Source: an uncultured Pseudomonadales bacterium
GTDB lineage: Bacteria; Pseudomonadota; Gammaproteobacteria; Pseudomonadales; Azotimanducaceae
Reading direction: 5' to 3'
Assembly: GCA_958295875.1 (NCBI GenBank)
Contig: OY282379.1
Coordinates: 186,001-250,000, forward strand
Length of the DNA: 64,000 nucleotides
The position numbers and the translations under genes are program-made. The notes beneath the pieces are model-generated. The model was not told where the DNA came from. It made no database searches and worked only from the letters and a program-made list of their open reading frames with translations. Of the stretch, positions 43,750 through 52,315 are shown piece after piece (positions within the stretch are counted from its first letter, which is position 1; each line of letters starts with the position of its first letter).

Positions 43750-45939
43750 CTACGACGCCGCGGCCTCATCAGTCGCCGCCCCAGCCACGTCCGCCGGCGG
43801 CGAGGCGGCCGTCACCGGCAAGTCGATGATCATTTCCGTGAAGCTGCCCACTTCAGACTCCACGCGAATCTCGCCGCCATGCTCGCGCACGATGTCGCTC
43901 GACAGCGCAAGGCCCAAGCCAGTGCCCTGATCCGTCGGCTTGGTGGTGAAGAACGGATTGAATATCTTGCCGATGACATCTTCGGGGATGCCGCTGCCGT
44001 TGTCGCGGATGCGCACTTCAACATGGTCATCCAAGCGTTTCGTCGCCACGGTCAGCGTCGGCACAAAGTCATTGTTGCCGGCCGCCACCTCCGCCTTGCG
44101 CCGCTCATCCACCGCATGGCAAGCATTCGTCACCATGTTCAGGAACACCCGTCCCACATCTTGCGGCACTACCTCGACCTCACCCATGCCTTCGTCCAGC
44201 TCTTGCTTGATGTCGAGCATGAAGTCTGAATCCGAGGCGCGCACGGCGTGGAAGGCGAGGCGCACGTTCTGGTCGAGCAAGCCATTGATGTCTGTGAGCT
44301 GGCGATCGGCGGCGTCGCGGCCCATCTTCAGCATGTCTTGCACGATGCGGTCCGCACGCTCCCCGTGGCCGCGGATGCGGCCCAAGTTATCGGTGAGGTC
44401 TTGGCAAACCTCGTCGACGATGCCGCGCTGTTCCTCATCGAAGGCGTCGCCAACCTCCGCCACCACCTCGTTCAATTCCTCCAACAACTCCTGCGACGCC
44501 TCGGCGAAGTTCTTCACGAAATTGAGCGGATTCTTGATCTCGTGCGCCACGCCTGCGGTGAGTTCGCCGAGCCCCGCCAGCTTCTCGCGGGCGACGATCT
44601 GATCTTGCGCTTGGCGCAGTTCTTCCATGGCGTCTTCGAGCTGGCCGTTCTTGCTCTTCAATTCGTCCGCCAGCTTCTCCACCAAGTTGAGGCGCTGCAC
44701 TTCCAAGGCGTGGCGGCGGAACACCTCCAGCGCCGCAGCCATGTCCGCCACCTCGTCGCGGCCGCTGATGTCCACTTCGGCCTCAAGGTCGCCATCCGCC
44801 ATGGCGCGCATGCGCCGCGACAGCCGATCGATGCGCCGCAGCAGCACGCGCCCCACGAACAGCCACGCGACCAGCGCGGCGCCCACGATGCTGAACGTGT
44901 TCACCGCCAGCAGCAGGCTGCGCCCGGTGGCGATGGCGTCCGCCGAGGCTTGCGTGGCGCGCCCGGCGCTGCCCTCGGCATCGCTTACCAGCCCCTCCAC
45001 CTCGATCAGGAGCGCCATGGCCAAAGACCGGTTCTCCGCCAACAGCGCCTGTTGGCGGCCGGCGAGCGCGAGCTCCCTGGCGCGCAGCGCGAAGCCGCCG
45101 TCCGCGCCCAAACCCAGCCCGCCCAAGCGCTCGAAGGCATCATCCACCGCGGCGCGCGCCGGCGTGTCGGCAAGCCCCGCCAAGCGGCGGCCGATGCTCT
45201 GCGCAGTGGCCTCGAAGCGGTCCCGCAGCGGTTCCAGCAATGGCGCGTCCGACAGATTGAAGGCGCTGGCCAGAATCTGAATGCCCAAGCTGGCGTCTGC
45301 CTGCAGGCCGGCGAGCAGCCGATAACGGTCGAACTCGCCCTCAGACAAATGCTCGGCGCGGGGCGCCGCGCTGGCATCCAAGGAGCGATAGCCCGTCATG
45401 GTGAAGAACCACTGATCGTCGATGGCCGGCACCAGCGCGCCCGCCAACTCGTCGCGCACCACGCTCAGTTCCGAGCGCAACGCCTCGCTCCGCGCCGCCA
45501 ACGCGAAGCGCTCGGCCATGGAGGCATCGATGGCGTCGATGTTGGCGATGAGCTCGCTGCCACGCTGGCTGACGCCCTCGTTGCGGTCGCTGCCGCGCGC
45601 CAGCAACGCGCTCAGGTGGGCTTGGAAGGCCGCCCGCTCGGCAGTGACGCTCTCGCGCACGCGCTGCAGATCGGCGGCCGTCACGGCACCGATGAGCCGC
45701 GGCGCCGCGGCGACGAGCGCACCGCTGCGCTGCGCAATGCCGAAGGACGCCGCGAGTTCCGGCACACTGTGGCGGTTCACGCGCTCTTGCGCATCCCCCA
45801 CCCGGTCGAACGAGAACCACGCGACGAGGCTCGCCACCAAGGTGACGCTCACGGCGCCGGCGAGGCCCGCGTACAGCTGTGCCGAAATGCGGAACCGGCT
45901 CTTCGCCAACCGCTGCAGCAGTTGCGTCATCGCCGTCAT
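43750..45939 (-). CDS. Membrane sensor histidine kinase with HAMP domain
   Basis: The 729-aa protein has a helix near 22-44 and a long helical periplasmic sensor (~45-345). A second helix (LLAVNTFSIVGAALVAWLFVG) is followed by HAMP (MADGDLEAEVDISGRDEVADM) and a coiled coil (~410-450). The H-box GELTAGVAHEIKNPLNF (His ~463) and an HATPase with IRDNGSGIPEDV, FFTTKPTDQGTGLGLAL complete it. It has no receiver domain. It overlaps a LivK-like binding protein by four bases and lies in an operon with a receiver-phosphatase. The periplasmic binding protein may present ligand to this sensor, as TorT does to TorS. Confidence 0.9.
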   Translation of the reverse strand: MTAMTQLLQRLAKSRFRISAQLYAGLAGAVSVTLVASLVAWFSFDRVGDAQERVNRHSVPELAASFGIAQRSGALVAAAPRLIGAVTAADLQRVRESVTAERAAFQAHLSALLARGSDRNEGVSQRGSELIANIDAIDASMAERFALAARSEALRSELSVVRDELAGALVPAIDDQWFFTMTGYRSLDASAAPRAEHLSEGEFDRYRLLAGLQADASLGIQILASAFNLSDAPLLEPLRDRFEATAQSIGRRLAGLADTPARAAVDDAFERLGGLGLGADGGFALRARELALAGRQQALLAENRSLAMALLIEVEGLVSDAEGSAGRATQASADAIATGRSLLLAVNTFSIVGAALVAWLFVGRVLLRRIDRLSRRMRAMADGDLEAEVDISGRDEVADMAAALEVFRRHALEVQRLNLVEKLADELKSKNGQLEDAMEELRQAQDQIVAREKLAGLGELTAGVAHEIKNPLNFVKNFAEASQELLEELNEVVAEVGDAFDEEQRGIVDEVCQDLTDNLGRIRGHGERADRIVQDMLKMGRDAADRQLTDINGLLDQNVRLAFHAVRASDSDFMLDIKQELDEGMGEVEVVPQDVGRVFLNMVTNACHAVDERRKAEVAAGNNDFVPTLTVATKRLDDHVEVRIRDNGSGIPEDVIGKIFNPFFTTKPTDQGTGLGLALSSDIVREHGGEIRVESEVGSFTEMIIDLPVTAASPPADVAGAATDEAAAS

Positions 45940-47183
45940 CGCATCCCCGCACGCACGGAGCGCGGTAGCACATCCACCGGAACGTAGCGGCCATCGGCGC
46001 CGATCATGGTCATGAACACCGCGTCGGAGCCTTGGTTGTCGTCGCCGAACTGCAGCGGGAAGCCGCCAAGGTCGATGACCTGGGCGTCACGCAGCACGGC
46101 AAGGAAACCGTCGCGGCTCAACTCTGGCCCGCAGCGCTGCAGCGCCATCGCCGCCATCCGCCCGGCCAGGTAGCCCTCAAGGGAGACGAAGCCCGGCTCT
46201 GCGTCGGGCGCCGAGGCGGCGAGCGCTGCGGCGTACTCGGCCACCACCGCATGCTCCATGCCATTCGGAAACGGCACCACCTGGGTGACGAAGACGCCGG
46301 CGCCGGTGGCGCCGAGTTCCTGCGCCAAGGCGTTGCTGCCGACGAACGAAATGGTGATGAAGACGGGGTTGAAGCCGACATGCCGTGCCCACGCGATGAG
46401 CGCCGCCACCGGTTCGTAGGCGCCGATGAGGATGACGGCGCCGGGGTTGCCGCGGCGCACGTCGAGCAGCGCCGTCTTCACGGCAGTGGTGTTGCGCGGA
46501 TACACCCCCACGGCCACCGGCGCCATGCCGCGCCGCTGCAGCGCTGCCACGGCACCCGTGTAGCCGGCGCGGCCAAAGGAATCGTCTTGGTACATCACGG
46601 CGATGCGCTGCACGCCAAGGTCGCCGATGAGCCGCGCCACCATCGCCTCGGTTTCCTGATCGTAGGACGCACGCAAATTGATGACGTTGGGCCACGCCGC
46701 TTCACGCAAGAACGCCGCCCCGGTGAACGGCGCGACATAGGGCACGGCGGCCTCGCGCGCCACCGGCGCCGCGGCGCGGGAAGTGGGCGTGCCCACGGCG
46801 CCGATCAACCCGAACACCTGCTCTTCGGCAATGAGGCGACGGGTGTTGGCGATGGCGGCTTCCGGTTCGTATGCGTCGTCCAGGGAGACGAGGGCCAACT
46901 GCCGGCCATGCACGCCGCCGGCGGCGTTCACCTCCGCAAAGGCCGCCTCGATGCCCAGCCGCATCTGCGCGCCGAGCGCCTGCGCGGGGCCGCTGAAGGC
47001 CGCCGATTGCCCAAACAGGATGCGCTCCTCGGAGACGCCGGGCACGGCATCCGCGGCGGCGCTCGTCATCGGCGCCAGAGCGCCCAACGCCACGGCGGCA
47101 AGCGCGGCGAGCCGCCGCCGACACCGGGCAAGCGTTCCGCCGGCGCTGCTCAAGCGTCGCGCCGCTTCACCATCGTCAGGCAA
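45936..47183 (-). CDS. LivK-like periplasmic binding protein (Peripla_BP_6), probable sensor accessory
   Basis: The 415-aa protein has a signal sequence (RRRLAALAAVALGALAPMTSAAADA, ~22-46) and then a type I periplasmic-binding fold. It includes ILFGQSAAFSGPAQALG, LVSLDDAYEPEAAIANTRRL, RIAVMYQDDSFGRAGYTGAV and VILIGAYEPVAALI. Such proteins bind amino acids or related amides. No amino-acid permease genes adjoin. Instead it overlaps a sensor kinase by four bases, arguing for a sensing role. Its ATG at 47183 overlaps the RsbW-like gene by 34 bases, an unusual layout, but no later start keeps the signal peptide. Confidence 0.85.
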   Translation of the reverse strand: MPDDGEAARRLSSAGGTLARCRRRLAALAAVALGALAPMTSAAADAVPGVSEERILFGQSAAFSGPAQALGAQMRLGIEAAFAEVNAAGGVHGRQLALVSLDDAYEPEAAIANTRRLIAEEQVFGLIGAVGTPTSRAAAPVAREAAVPYVAPFTGAAFLREAAWPNVINLRASYDQETEAMVARLIGDLGVQRIAVMYQDDSFGRAGYTGAVAALQRRGMAPVAVGVYPRNTTAVKTALLDVRRGNPGAVILIGAYEPVAALIAWARHVGFNPVFITISFVGSNALAQELGATGAGVFVTQVVPFPNGMEHAVVAEYAAALAASAPDAEPGFVSLEGYLAGRMAAMALQRCGPELSRDGFLAVLRDAQVIDLGGFPLQFGDDNQGSDAVFMTMIGADGRYVPVDVLPRSVRAGMR

Positions 47184-47572
47184 TTCTTCCCGTCCTCCCG
47201 CCGATAGCGCACGTCGTCCATCATCTCGCGCACGAAGTGAACGCCTAGGCCGCCGATGGGGCGCTCGTCCACATCAGACTCAAGGTCCGGCGCTGGCGCA
47301 TCATTGAGTGGGTCAAAGGGGCGGCCACCGTCCACCACCTCAATGGTCACGGCGTCTGCTTCCGCGGCGACGGAGATGTTGAAAACATGCTCCTCGCCAT
47401 CATCCGGATAGGCGTAGTTCACGACGTTGACGCCCACTTCCTCAACGACGAGATTCACCTGAAAGGCCAGCGCCGGGGGCCATTCCTGCTCTTCGCAGAA
47501 CTCCTCGACCGCGCTTTGCGCTTCGCGCAGCCCCGCTGCGTTGGCCTCCACCCGCAGCGTCAACCTAGCCAC
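47150..47572 (-). CDS. RsbW/SpoIIAB-like anti-sigma or partner-switching kinase (HATPase)
   Basis: The 140-aa protein has a GHKL ATPase fold: FQVNLVVEEVGVNVVNYAYP (N-box), TIEVVDGGRPFDPLND (G1 region), and IGGLGVHFVREMMDDVRYRRED (G2). This is the serine kinase class that phosphorylates STAS antagonists and/or binds sigma factors. The neighbouring receiver-PP2C gene (stop one base from this start) fits as the opposing phosphatase. No STAS antagonist is encoded in the window. Its target may be elsewhere. Confidence 0.85.
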   Translation of the reverse strand: MARLTLRVEANAAGLREAQSAVEEFCEEQEWPPALAFQVNLVVEEVGVNVVNYAYPDDGEEHVFNISVAAEADAVTIEVVDGGRPFDPLNDAPAPDLESDVDERPIGGLGVHFVREMMDDVRYRREDGKNCLTMVKRRDA

Positions 47573-47573
47573 A

Positions 47574-48734
47574 TCACGCCTCCCGCGAGAGTGTCACGCA
47601 GGTGATGTCGTCGAATTGCGGGGCCTCCCCGGCGAAGGCGCGCACGGCCTCGAACACCGCGTGATTGGCCGCTTGGACGTCCAGCGGCCCGCTGTCTCGG
47701 AACACTGCCTGCAACCGTTCCACGCCGAATTCCTCTTCGGCTTCGTCGATGGCCTCGGTCACCCCGTCTGTGTAAAAAACGATGAGGTCGCCCGGCGCCA
47801 GCTGAAATGACTGTTCCTCGTATTCGATGTCCGGCATGACGCCGAGCGCCACCCCGCCAGTGGTGGGCAACAGTTCCGAGCTGCCGTCTGCATGCACCAA
47901 GAGCGGCGGATTATGGCCGCCGTTGGAGTAGATGAGGCGGCCATCCTTGGGGTGAAACACGGCGTAGAAGACCGTCACGAACATGGAGGCGTCGTTGTCC
48001 TCCTCCAACAGATCGTTGACCTCTTGCAGCACCTTCGCCGGTTGCGGCGTGGCGATGGCGGCGCCTTTCAGCAGGGTGCGGCTCGACATCATGAAGAGCG
48101 CGGCCGGCACGCCCTTGCCGGAGACATCCGCGATGGCGATGCCGAGGGCGCCGTGCTCAAGCTTCACCAAATCGAAGAAATCGCCGCCCACCTCGCGCGC
48201 TGGTTCCATGGCGCCAAACACGTTGGCGCGTTCCATCGTCGGGAACACCGTCGGCAGGATGGAGCGCTGCATGCGGCTCGCCACGTCCAGCTCGTTGCGC
48301 AACGCCACCAACTGGTCGCGCGAAGCCAATGCCTCGCGCATCAGCACAAGATGCTGCAATGTCTTCTCGATGGTGACGCGGAGGTCGTTGAAATCAACGG
48401 GCTTGGTGACAAAGTCGAACGCGCCGCGGTTCATGGCCGTGCGAATGTTCTTCATGTCGCCATAGGCCGAGACGATGACGGCGCGCAAATCCGGATGCAC
48501 CTGGCCGATTTGGTCCAACAGCGTCAGCCCATCCATGCGCGGCATGTTGATGTCCGACAGCACCATGTCGATTTGCGCGTCGGATTTGAGGAGATCCAGC
48601 GCCTCGACGCCGTTGTGGGCGAACACGAACTCGTAGCGCTTCGCGCGCACATCGCGCCGCATGCGTTGCCGCACGAGATGCTCGAGGTCTGGCTCGTCAT
48701 CCACCACCAAAATCTTGAACTCGGCTTCTCTCAT
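47574..48734 (-). CDS. Response regulator fused to a PP2C-type (SpoIIE/RsbU) phosphatase
   Basis: The 386-aa protein has an N-terminal receiver (residues 1-125: ILVVDDEPDLEHLV, phosphoacceptor Asp in MVLSDINMPRMDG, and FVTKPVDFNDL). A short coiled linker leads to a SpoIIE-type phosphatase (~160-386: REVGGDFFDLVKL, IADVSGKGVPAALFM, FYTDGVTEAID, QFDDITCVTL) with its metal-binding Asp residues. Phosphorylation by the kinase encoded later in the operon could control dephosphorylation of a STAS antagonist. It is the first gene of a four-gene minus-strand operon, divergent from the ATP-grasp gene. Confidence 0.92.
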   Translation of the reverse strand: MREAEFKILVVDDEPDLEHLVRQRMRRDVRAKRYEFVFAHNGVEALDLLKSDAQIDMVLSDINMPRMDGLTLLDQIGQVHPDLRAVIVSAYGDMKNIRTAMNRGAFDFVTKPVDFNDLRVTIEKTLQHLVLMREALASRDQLVALRNELDVASRMQRSILPTVFPTMERANVFGAMEPAREVGGDFFDLVKLEHGALGIAIADVSGKGVPAALFMMSSRTLLKGAAIATPQPAKVLQEVNDLLEEDNDASMFVTVFYAVFHPKDGRLIYSNGGHNPPLLVHADGSSELLPTTGGVALGVMPDIEYEEQSFQLAPGDLIVFYTDGVTEAIDEAEEEFGVERLQAVFRDSGPLDVQAANHAVFEAVRAFAGEAPQFDDITCVTLSREA

Positions 48735-48952
48735 CCTGCGCCCATCGCCGGCTGCCCCGCTCCGTTGTGCCCTTCACCGTCAATGCGAGCATGGCCGCCC
48801 ACCGTTGGCGCTGTCAAGCGATGGCGCCGCCCCTCGGCCTAGTCGGGGCGGTGCCGCGACGCGCTCTTCCGCCGGCGCTCGCGGACGCCAGTGCGATGCA
48901 CGGAACCCCTCGGCGCCTATAATCCGGCGCGTACAGACGCGAGTGGCTGCGC

Positions 48953-50404
48953 TTGGATTTCGACGCCTACGACCTCGACCCCGCGATCTACGACGAAGCG
49001 TTCTTGCCCGATGGGGCACCCAGAGGCCACTACCGCGCCCTGCACGCCGCCATGCGCGAAGCGACGCCGGAGCGCTTCGCCGCCATCAAGGAGCGCATCA
49101 ACCGTTCCTTCGCGCACGAGAGCATCTCCTTCACCCTGCAGGAGGGCGACGAGGCCCAAGAGCGCATCATCCCCGTCGACTGCGTGCCGCGCATCCTCGC
49201 CGCCACCGAGTGGCGCGAGCTGGAGGCCGGCCTGAGCCAACGGCTCGCGGCGCTGAACCGCTTCTTGAGCGACATCTACAGCGGGGGGCGCATCGTCGCC
49301 GACGGCGTGATTCCCGCAGACATGGTGCGTGGCTGCCCGCACTATCGCCTGGCAATGCGTGGCGTGGAGGTGCCGAGGGGCGTTTATGCGGCCATTTGCG
49401 GCAGCGACATCGTGCGCACCAAACACGGCTACCAAGTGCTGGAGGACAACCTGCGCACGCCATCCGGGGTGGCCTACATGGTCGCCAACCGCAAGGCGGT
49501 GAAGGCGGGGCTACGCCGCCTCTACCGCCGCTGCCGGGTGCGCGAAGTGGAACATTACGGCCGCCTGCTGCTAGAGACGCTGACGGAGCTTGCGCCGCAC
49601 GGCCGGCCAGACCCCACCATCGTCGTGCTGACGCCGGGGGTGTACAACGCCGCCTTCTACGAGCACATGTTCCTCGCCAACGAAATCGGCGCGGCGCTGG
49701 TGGAAGGGCGCGACCTGTTGGTGAACGACGGCGCCGTCTACATGCGCTCGACGGCCGGCCTGCGCCGCGTGGACGTGATCTACCGCCGCGTGGATGACGA
49801 CTTTCTGGACCCGTTGGAGTTCCGCCCGGATTCGCTGCTCGGCGTGCCGGGGCTCATGCACGCCTACAAGCTCGGCAACGTCGCCATCGCCAATGCGCCG
49901 GGATCGGGCGTGGCGGACGACAAGAGCGTGTATGCCTATGTGCCGGACATGATTCGCTACTATCTTGGCGAGGAGCCGTTGCTCGCCAACGTTGAGACAT
50001 ACCTGTGCCGCCGCCCGCGAGACTTGGAGTACACGTTGGACAACCTTGCCAACCTAGTGGTGAAGCGCGTCGGCGAGTCTGGCGGCTACGGCATGCTCAT
50101 CGGCCCGGGCGCCACGCCGGCAGAACGCGCCGAGTACGCCAATGCGGTGCGCGCCAACCCGGCGGACTTCGTCTCGCAGCCCGTGTTGGCGCTGTCGCGC
50201 TCGCCTTGCTTCATCGATGGCAAGCCGGCGCCGCGGCATGTGGACTTGCGGCCGTTCGTGCTGCAAGGCGGGCAGACGCGCATGGTGCCCGGCGCGTTCT
50301 GCCGCGTCGCCTTGCGGGAAGGCAGCTTGGTGGTGAACTCAAGCCAGGGCGGCGGCGGCAAGGACGTTTGGGTGCTCGCGGACGCGCCGGGAGAGGAGCC
50401 GTGA
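48953..50404 (+). CDS. Circularly permuted ATP-grasp protein (DUF404/DUF407 type)
   Basis: The 483-aa protein is a circularly permuted ATP-grasp ligase-like enzyme. AFLPDGAPRGHYRALHAAM, SDIYSGGRIVADGVIPADMV, LEDNLRTPSGVAYMVANR, VVLTPGVYNAAFYEHMFLA and RVGESGGYGMLIGPGA are standard family motifs. It belongs to a conserved trio with alpha-E and transglutaminase genes that follow here. The trio is thought to act in peptide or small-molecule synthesis, not clearly known. Translation appears to start at TTG 48953; no ATG is in frame nearby. Confidence 0.87.
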   Translation: MDFDAYDLDPAIYDEAFLPDGAPRGHYRALHAAMREATPERFAAIKERINRSFAHESISFTLQEGDEAQERIIPVDCVPRILAATEWRELEAGLSQRLAALNRFLSDIYSGGRIVADGVIPADMVRGCPHYRLAMRGVEVPRGVYAAICGSDIVRTKHGYQVLEDNLRTPSGVAYMVANRKAVKAGLRRLYRRCRVREVEHYGRLLLETLTELAPHGRPDPTIVVLTPGVYNAAFYEHMFLANEIGAALVEGRDLLVNDGAVYMRSTAGLRRVDVIYRRVDDDFLDPLEFRPDSLLGVPGLMHAYKLGNVAIANAPGSGVADDKSVYAYVPDMIRYYLGEEPLLANVETYLCRRPRDLEYTLDNLANLVVKRVGESGGYGMLIGPGATPAERAEYANAVRANPADFVSQPVLALSRSPCFIDGKPAPRHVDLRPFVLQGGQTRMVPGAFCRVALREGSLVVNSSQGGGGKDVWVLADAPGEEP

Positions 50405-50459
50405 AGCGCTTTCGCGCGGGCGCCCGGCAGCACCGCGCCGGCCTCTGGCGCCACTGACC

Positions 50460-51443
50460 ATGTTGGCGCGCAGCGCGGAGGGGCTCTATTGGGTTGGCCG
50501 GCATTTGGAGCGGGCCGAGCATCTTTGCCGGCTGCTTTGGCTGCAAGTGGAAGCGCTCGTGGACCGCCCCGTGGAGGAAATCCACTTCGGTTGGCGGCGC
50601 ATCTATCGGAGCCTGCGCCGCGCGCCACCCGGCGGCCGCGAGGAGTTCGGCGGCGGCGACGACTACACGCTGGCAGATTCCTACACCTTGGCCGACGACT
50701 TGACGTTCGAGCCCACCAACCCAGATTCGCTGTGGAGTTGCTTCGCATCCGGGCGCGAGAACGCCCGCCAGACGCGCCATTGCATCAGCGGCGAAATGTG
50801 GACCAGCCTCAATCTAGCCTGGCTGCGCATCGGCGCCTTGGACATCAAACAGATATGGGGCGCGTCGCCGGAGACCTTCTACGCGGAGACGGCGCGTGAA
50901 ATCGACGCCTTCTGCGGCGTCGCCGAGGCCACCATGTACCGCGATGAGGGCTGGCGCTTCATGCGTCTCGGCCGCTGCATCGAACGCGCCCTATTGACCG
51001 TGGCGTTGCTGCGCGCGCAACTCGATGCCGCGGCCGAGGAGGAAGACGAAGCCGAGTGGACGAGCCTGCTGCGCGCCTACCACGCCTTGGAGGCGTACCA
51101 CCGGCAGCACGGCCTCGCCATCGCGTCCGGCGCCGTCTTGGATCTACTCGTGACGGACGCGCTGTTGCCGCGTTCGCTCCGCCGCTCGCTCAAGGCGGCG
51201 GCCGCGGAACTCGCCGCCATCGGCCCGGGCCCCGGCATCCGCGCCAGCGCCGAAGCCACGCGCCTCGCCGAGAAGCTCTGTGCATTGGCGGAGTACGAAT
51301 GGCACCAACGGGAACGGGTTGCGGCTGCTCAGGCACGCGAGGCAACGCTGTTGCGCGAACTGGAAGGCCACTCTCGGCGGCTGCACGAACTCACCACGCT
51401 CACCTATTTCGAGTACGGTATTGAAGACGCCCCCCTGCATTGA
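50460..51443 (+). CDS. Alpha-E domain protein (DUF403)
   Basis: The 327-aa all-helical protein opens MLARSAEGLYWVGRHLERAE, the family signature, and contains NARQTRHCISGEMWTSLN and GWRFMRLGRCIERA. Alpha-E proteins always accompany circularly permuted ATP-grasp and transglutaminase-like proteins, and the order here is the usual one. An acidic loop near 65-90 carries two similar TLAD segments. It begins 55 bp after the ATP-grasp gene. No known enzymatic role. Confidence 0.9.
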   Translation: MLARSAEGLYWVGRHLERAEHLCRLLWLQVEALVDRPVEEIHFGWRRIYRSLRRAPPGGREEFGGGDDYTLADSYTLADDLTFEPTNPDSLWSCFASGRENARQTRHCISGEMWTSLNLAWLRIGALDIKQIWGASPETFYAETAREIDAFCGVAEATMYRDEGWRFMRLGRCIERALLTVALLRAQLDAAAEEEDEAEWTSLLRAYHALEAYHRQHGLAIASGAVLDLLVTDALLPRSLRRSLKAAAAELAAIGPGPGIRASAEATRLAEKLCALAEYEWHQRERVAAAQAREATLLRELEGHSRRLHELTTLTYFEYGIEDAPLH

Positions 51444-51446
51444 GCG

Positions 51447-52313
51447 ATGGCCACCACCACCCGCTACCGCATCGAGCACACGTCGCGTTATCGCTACGCC
51501 GCCGCAGCGCGGGATTGCGTGATGGCGCTGTGCCTGCAGCCGCGCGAGACTGGCCGCCAACGGGTGCTCCGTTTCGAGATTGAAACGGCGCCGCCCAGCC
51601 CGGTGAACAGCGAAGTGGATTGCTTCGGCAACGAGCGCCATGTGCTGAACGTGCATCGCGAGCACCTCTCCATCGACATCTTCGCCCGCTCCGAAGTGGA
51701 AGTGGCGCCGCCGGCGTCATTGCCGGAGCGTTTGGGTGATGATGCCTGGCAAGCCCTGCGCGGCAGCGTCGACCCCTTCGCAGATTGGGATTTCATGCAG
51801 CCAAGCGCCTTGACGCAGCCGTCGGCGACCTTGGACAAGCTGGTGGCCGAGCTGAAGCTGCGCCCAGATGGAGACCCGCTCCACGCCACGCAGAGGCTCT
51901 GCGACGCGCTGCACGACGCCTTTGCGTACCGGCCCGGCAGCACCTCGACCGAATCTTCCATTGAAGACATCCTCGCCACGCGCTCCGGCGTCTGTCAGGA
52001 CTATGCCCACGTGATGATTGCAATCGCCCGCTCTTGGGGCATTCCCGCGCGCTACGTCTCCGGCTACTTGCATGTGGCCGGCGAGGGCGGCGGCCCGGCG
52101 CCGGGCAACGCCACCCACGCTTGGGTGGAGTGCCGCCTGCCCGGCCTCGGCTGGGTTGGCTTCGACCCGACCAACCGCGAGGTGGCGAGCGCGCGCCACA
52201 TCCGCATCGCCGTGGGGCGGGACTATCGGGATGTGGCCCCCGCCAAGGGCGTGCGGCGCGGCACAGCGAACGCGGAGCTCGTGGTGGACGTGAGCGTGCG
52301 CGAGGTCGGGTGA
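51447..52313 (+). CDS. Transglutaminase-like cysteine protease-fold protein
   Basis: The 288-aa protein has the N-terminal beta domain of bacterial transglutaminase-like proteins (RYRIEHTSRYRYAAAARDCV) and the catalytic triad: Cys in RSGVCQDYAHVM, His in NATHAWVECRL and Asp in VGFDPTNREV. It probably hydrolyses or forms an amide bond. It lies three bases after the alpha-E gene and two bases before the MFS gene start, forming a tight operon with the ATP-grasp and alpha-E genes. Confidence 0.92.
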   Translation: MATTTRYRIEHTSRYRYAAAARDCVMALCLQPRETGRQRVLRFEIETAPPSPVNSEVDCFGNERHVLNVHREHLSIDIFARSEVEVAPPASLPERLGDDAWQALRGSVDPFADWDFMQPSALTQPSATLDKLVAELKLRPDGDPLHATQRLCDALHDAFAYRPGSTSTESSIEDILATRSGVCQDYAHVMIAIARSWGIPARYVSGYLHVAGEGGGPAPGNATHAWVECRLPGLGWVGFDPTNREVASARHIRIAVGRDYRDVAPAKGVRRGTANAELVVDVSVREVG

Positions 52314-52315
52314 GC

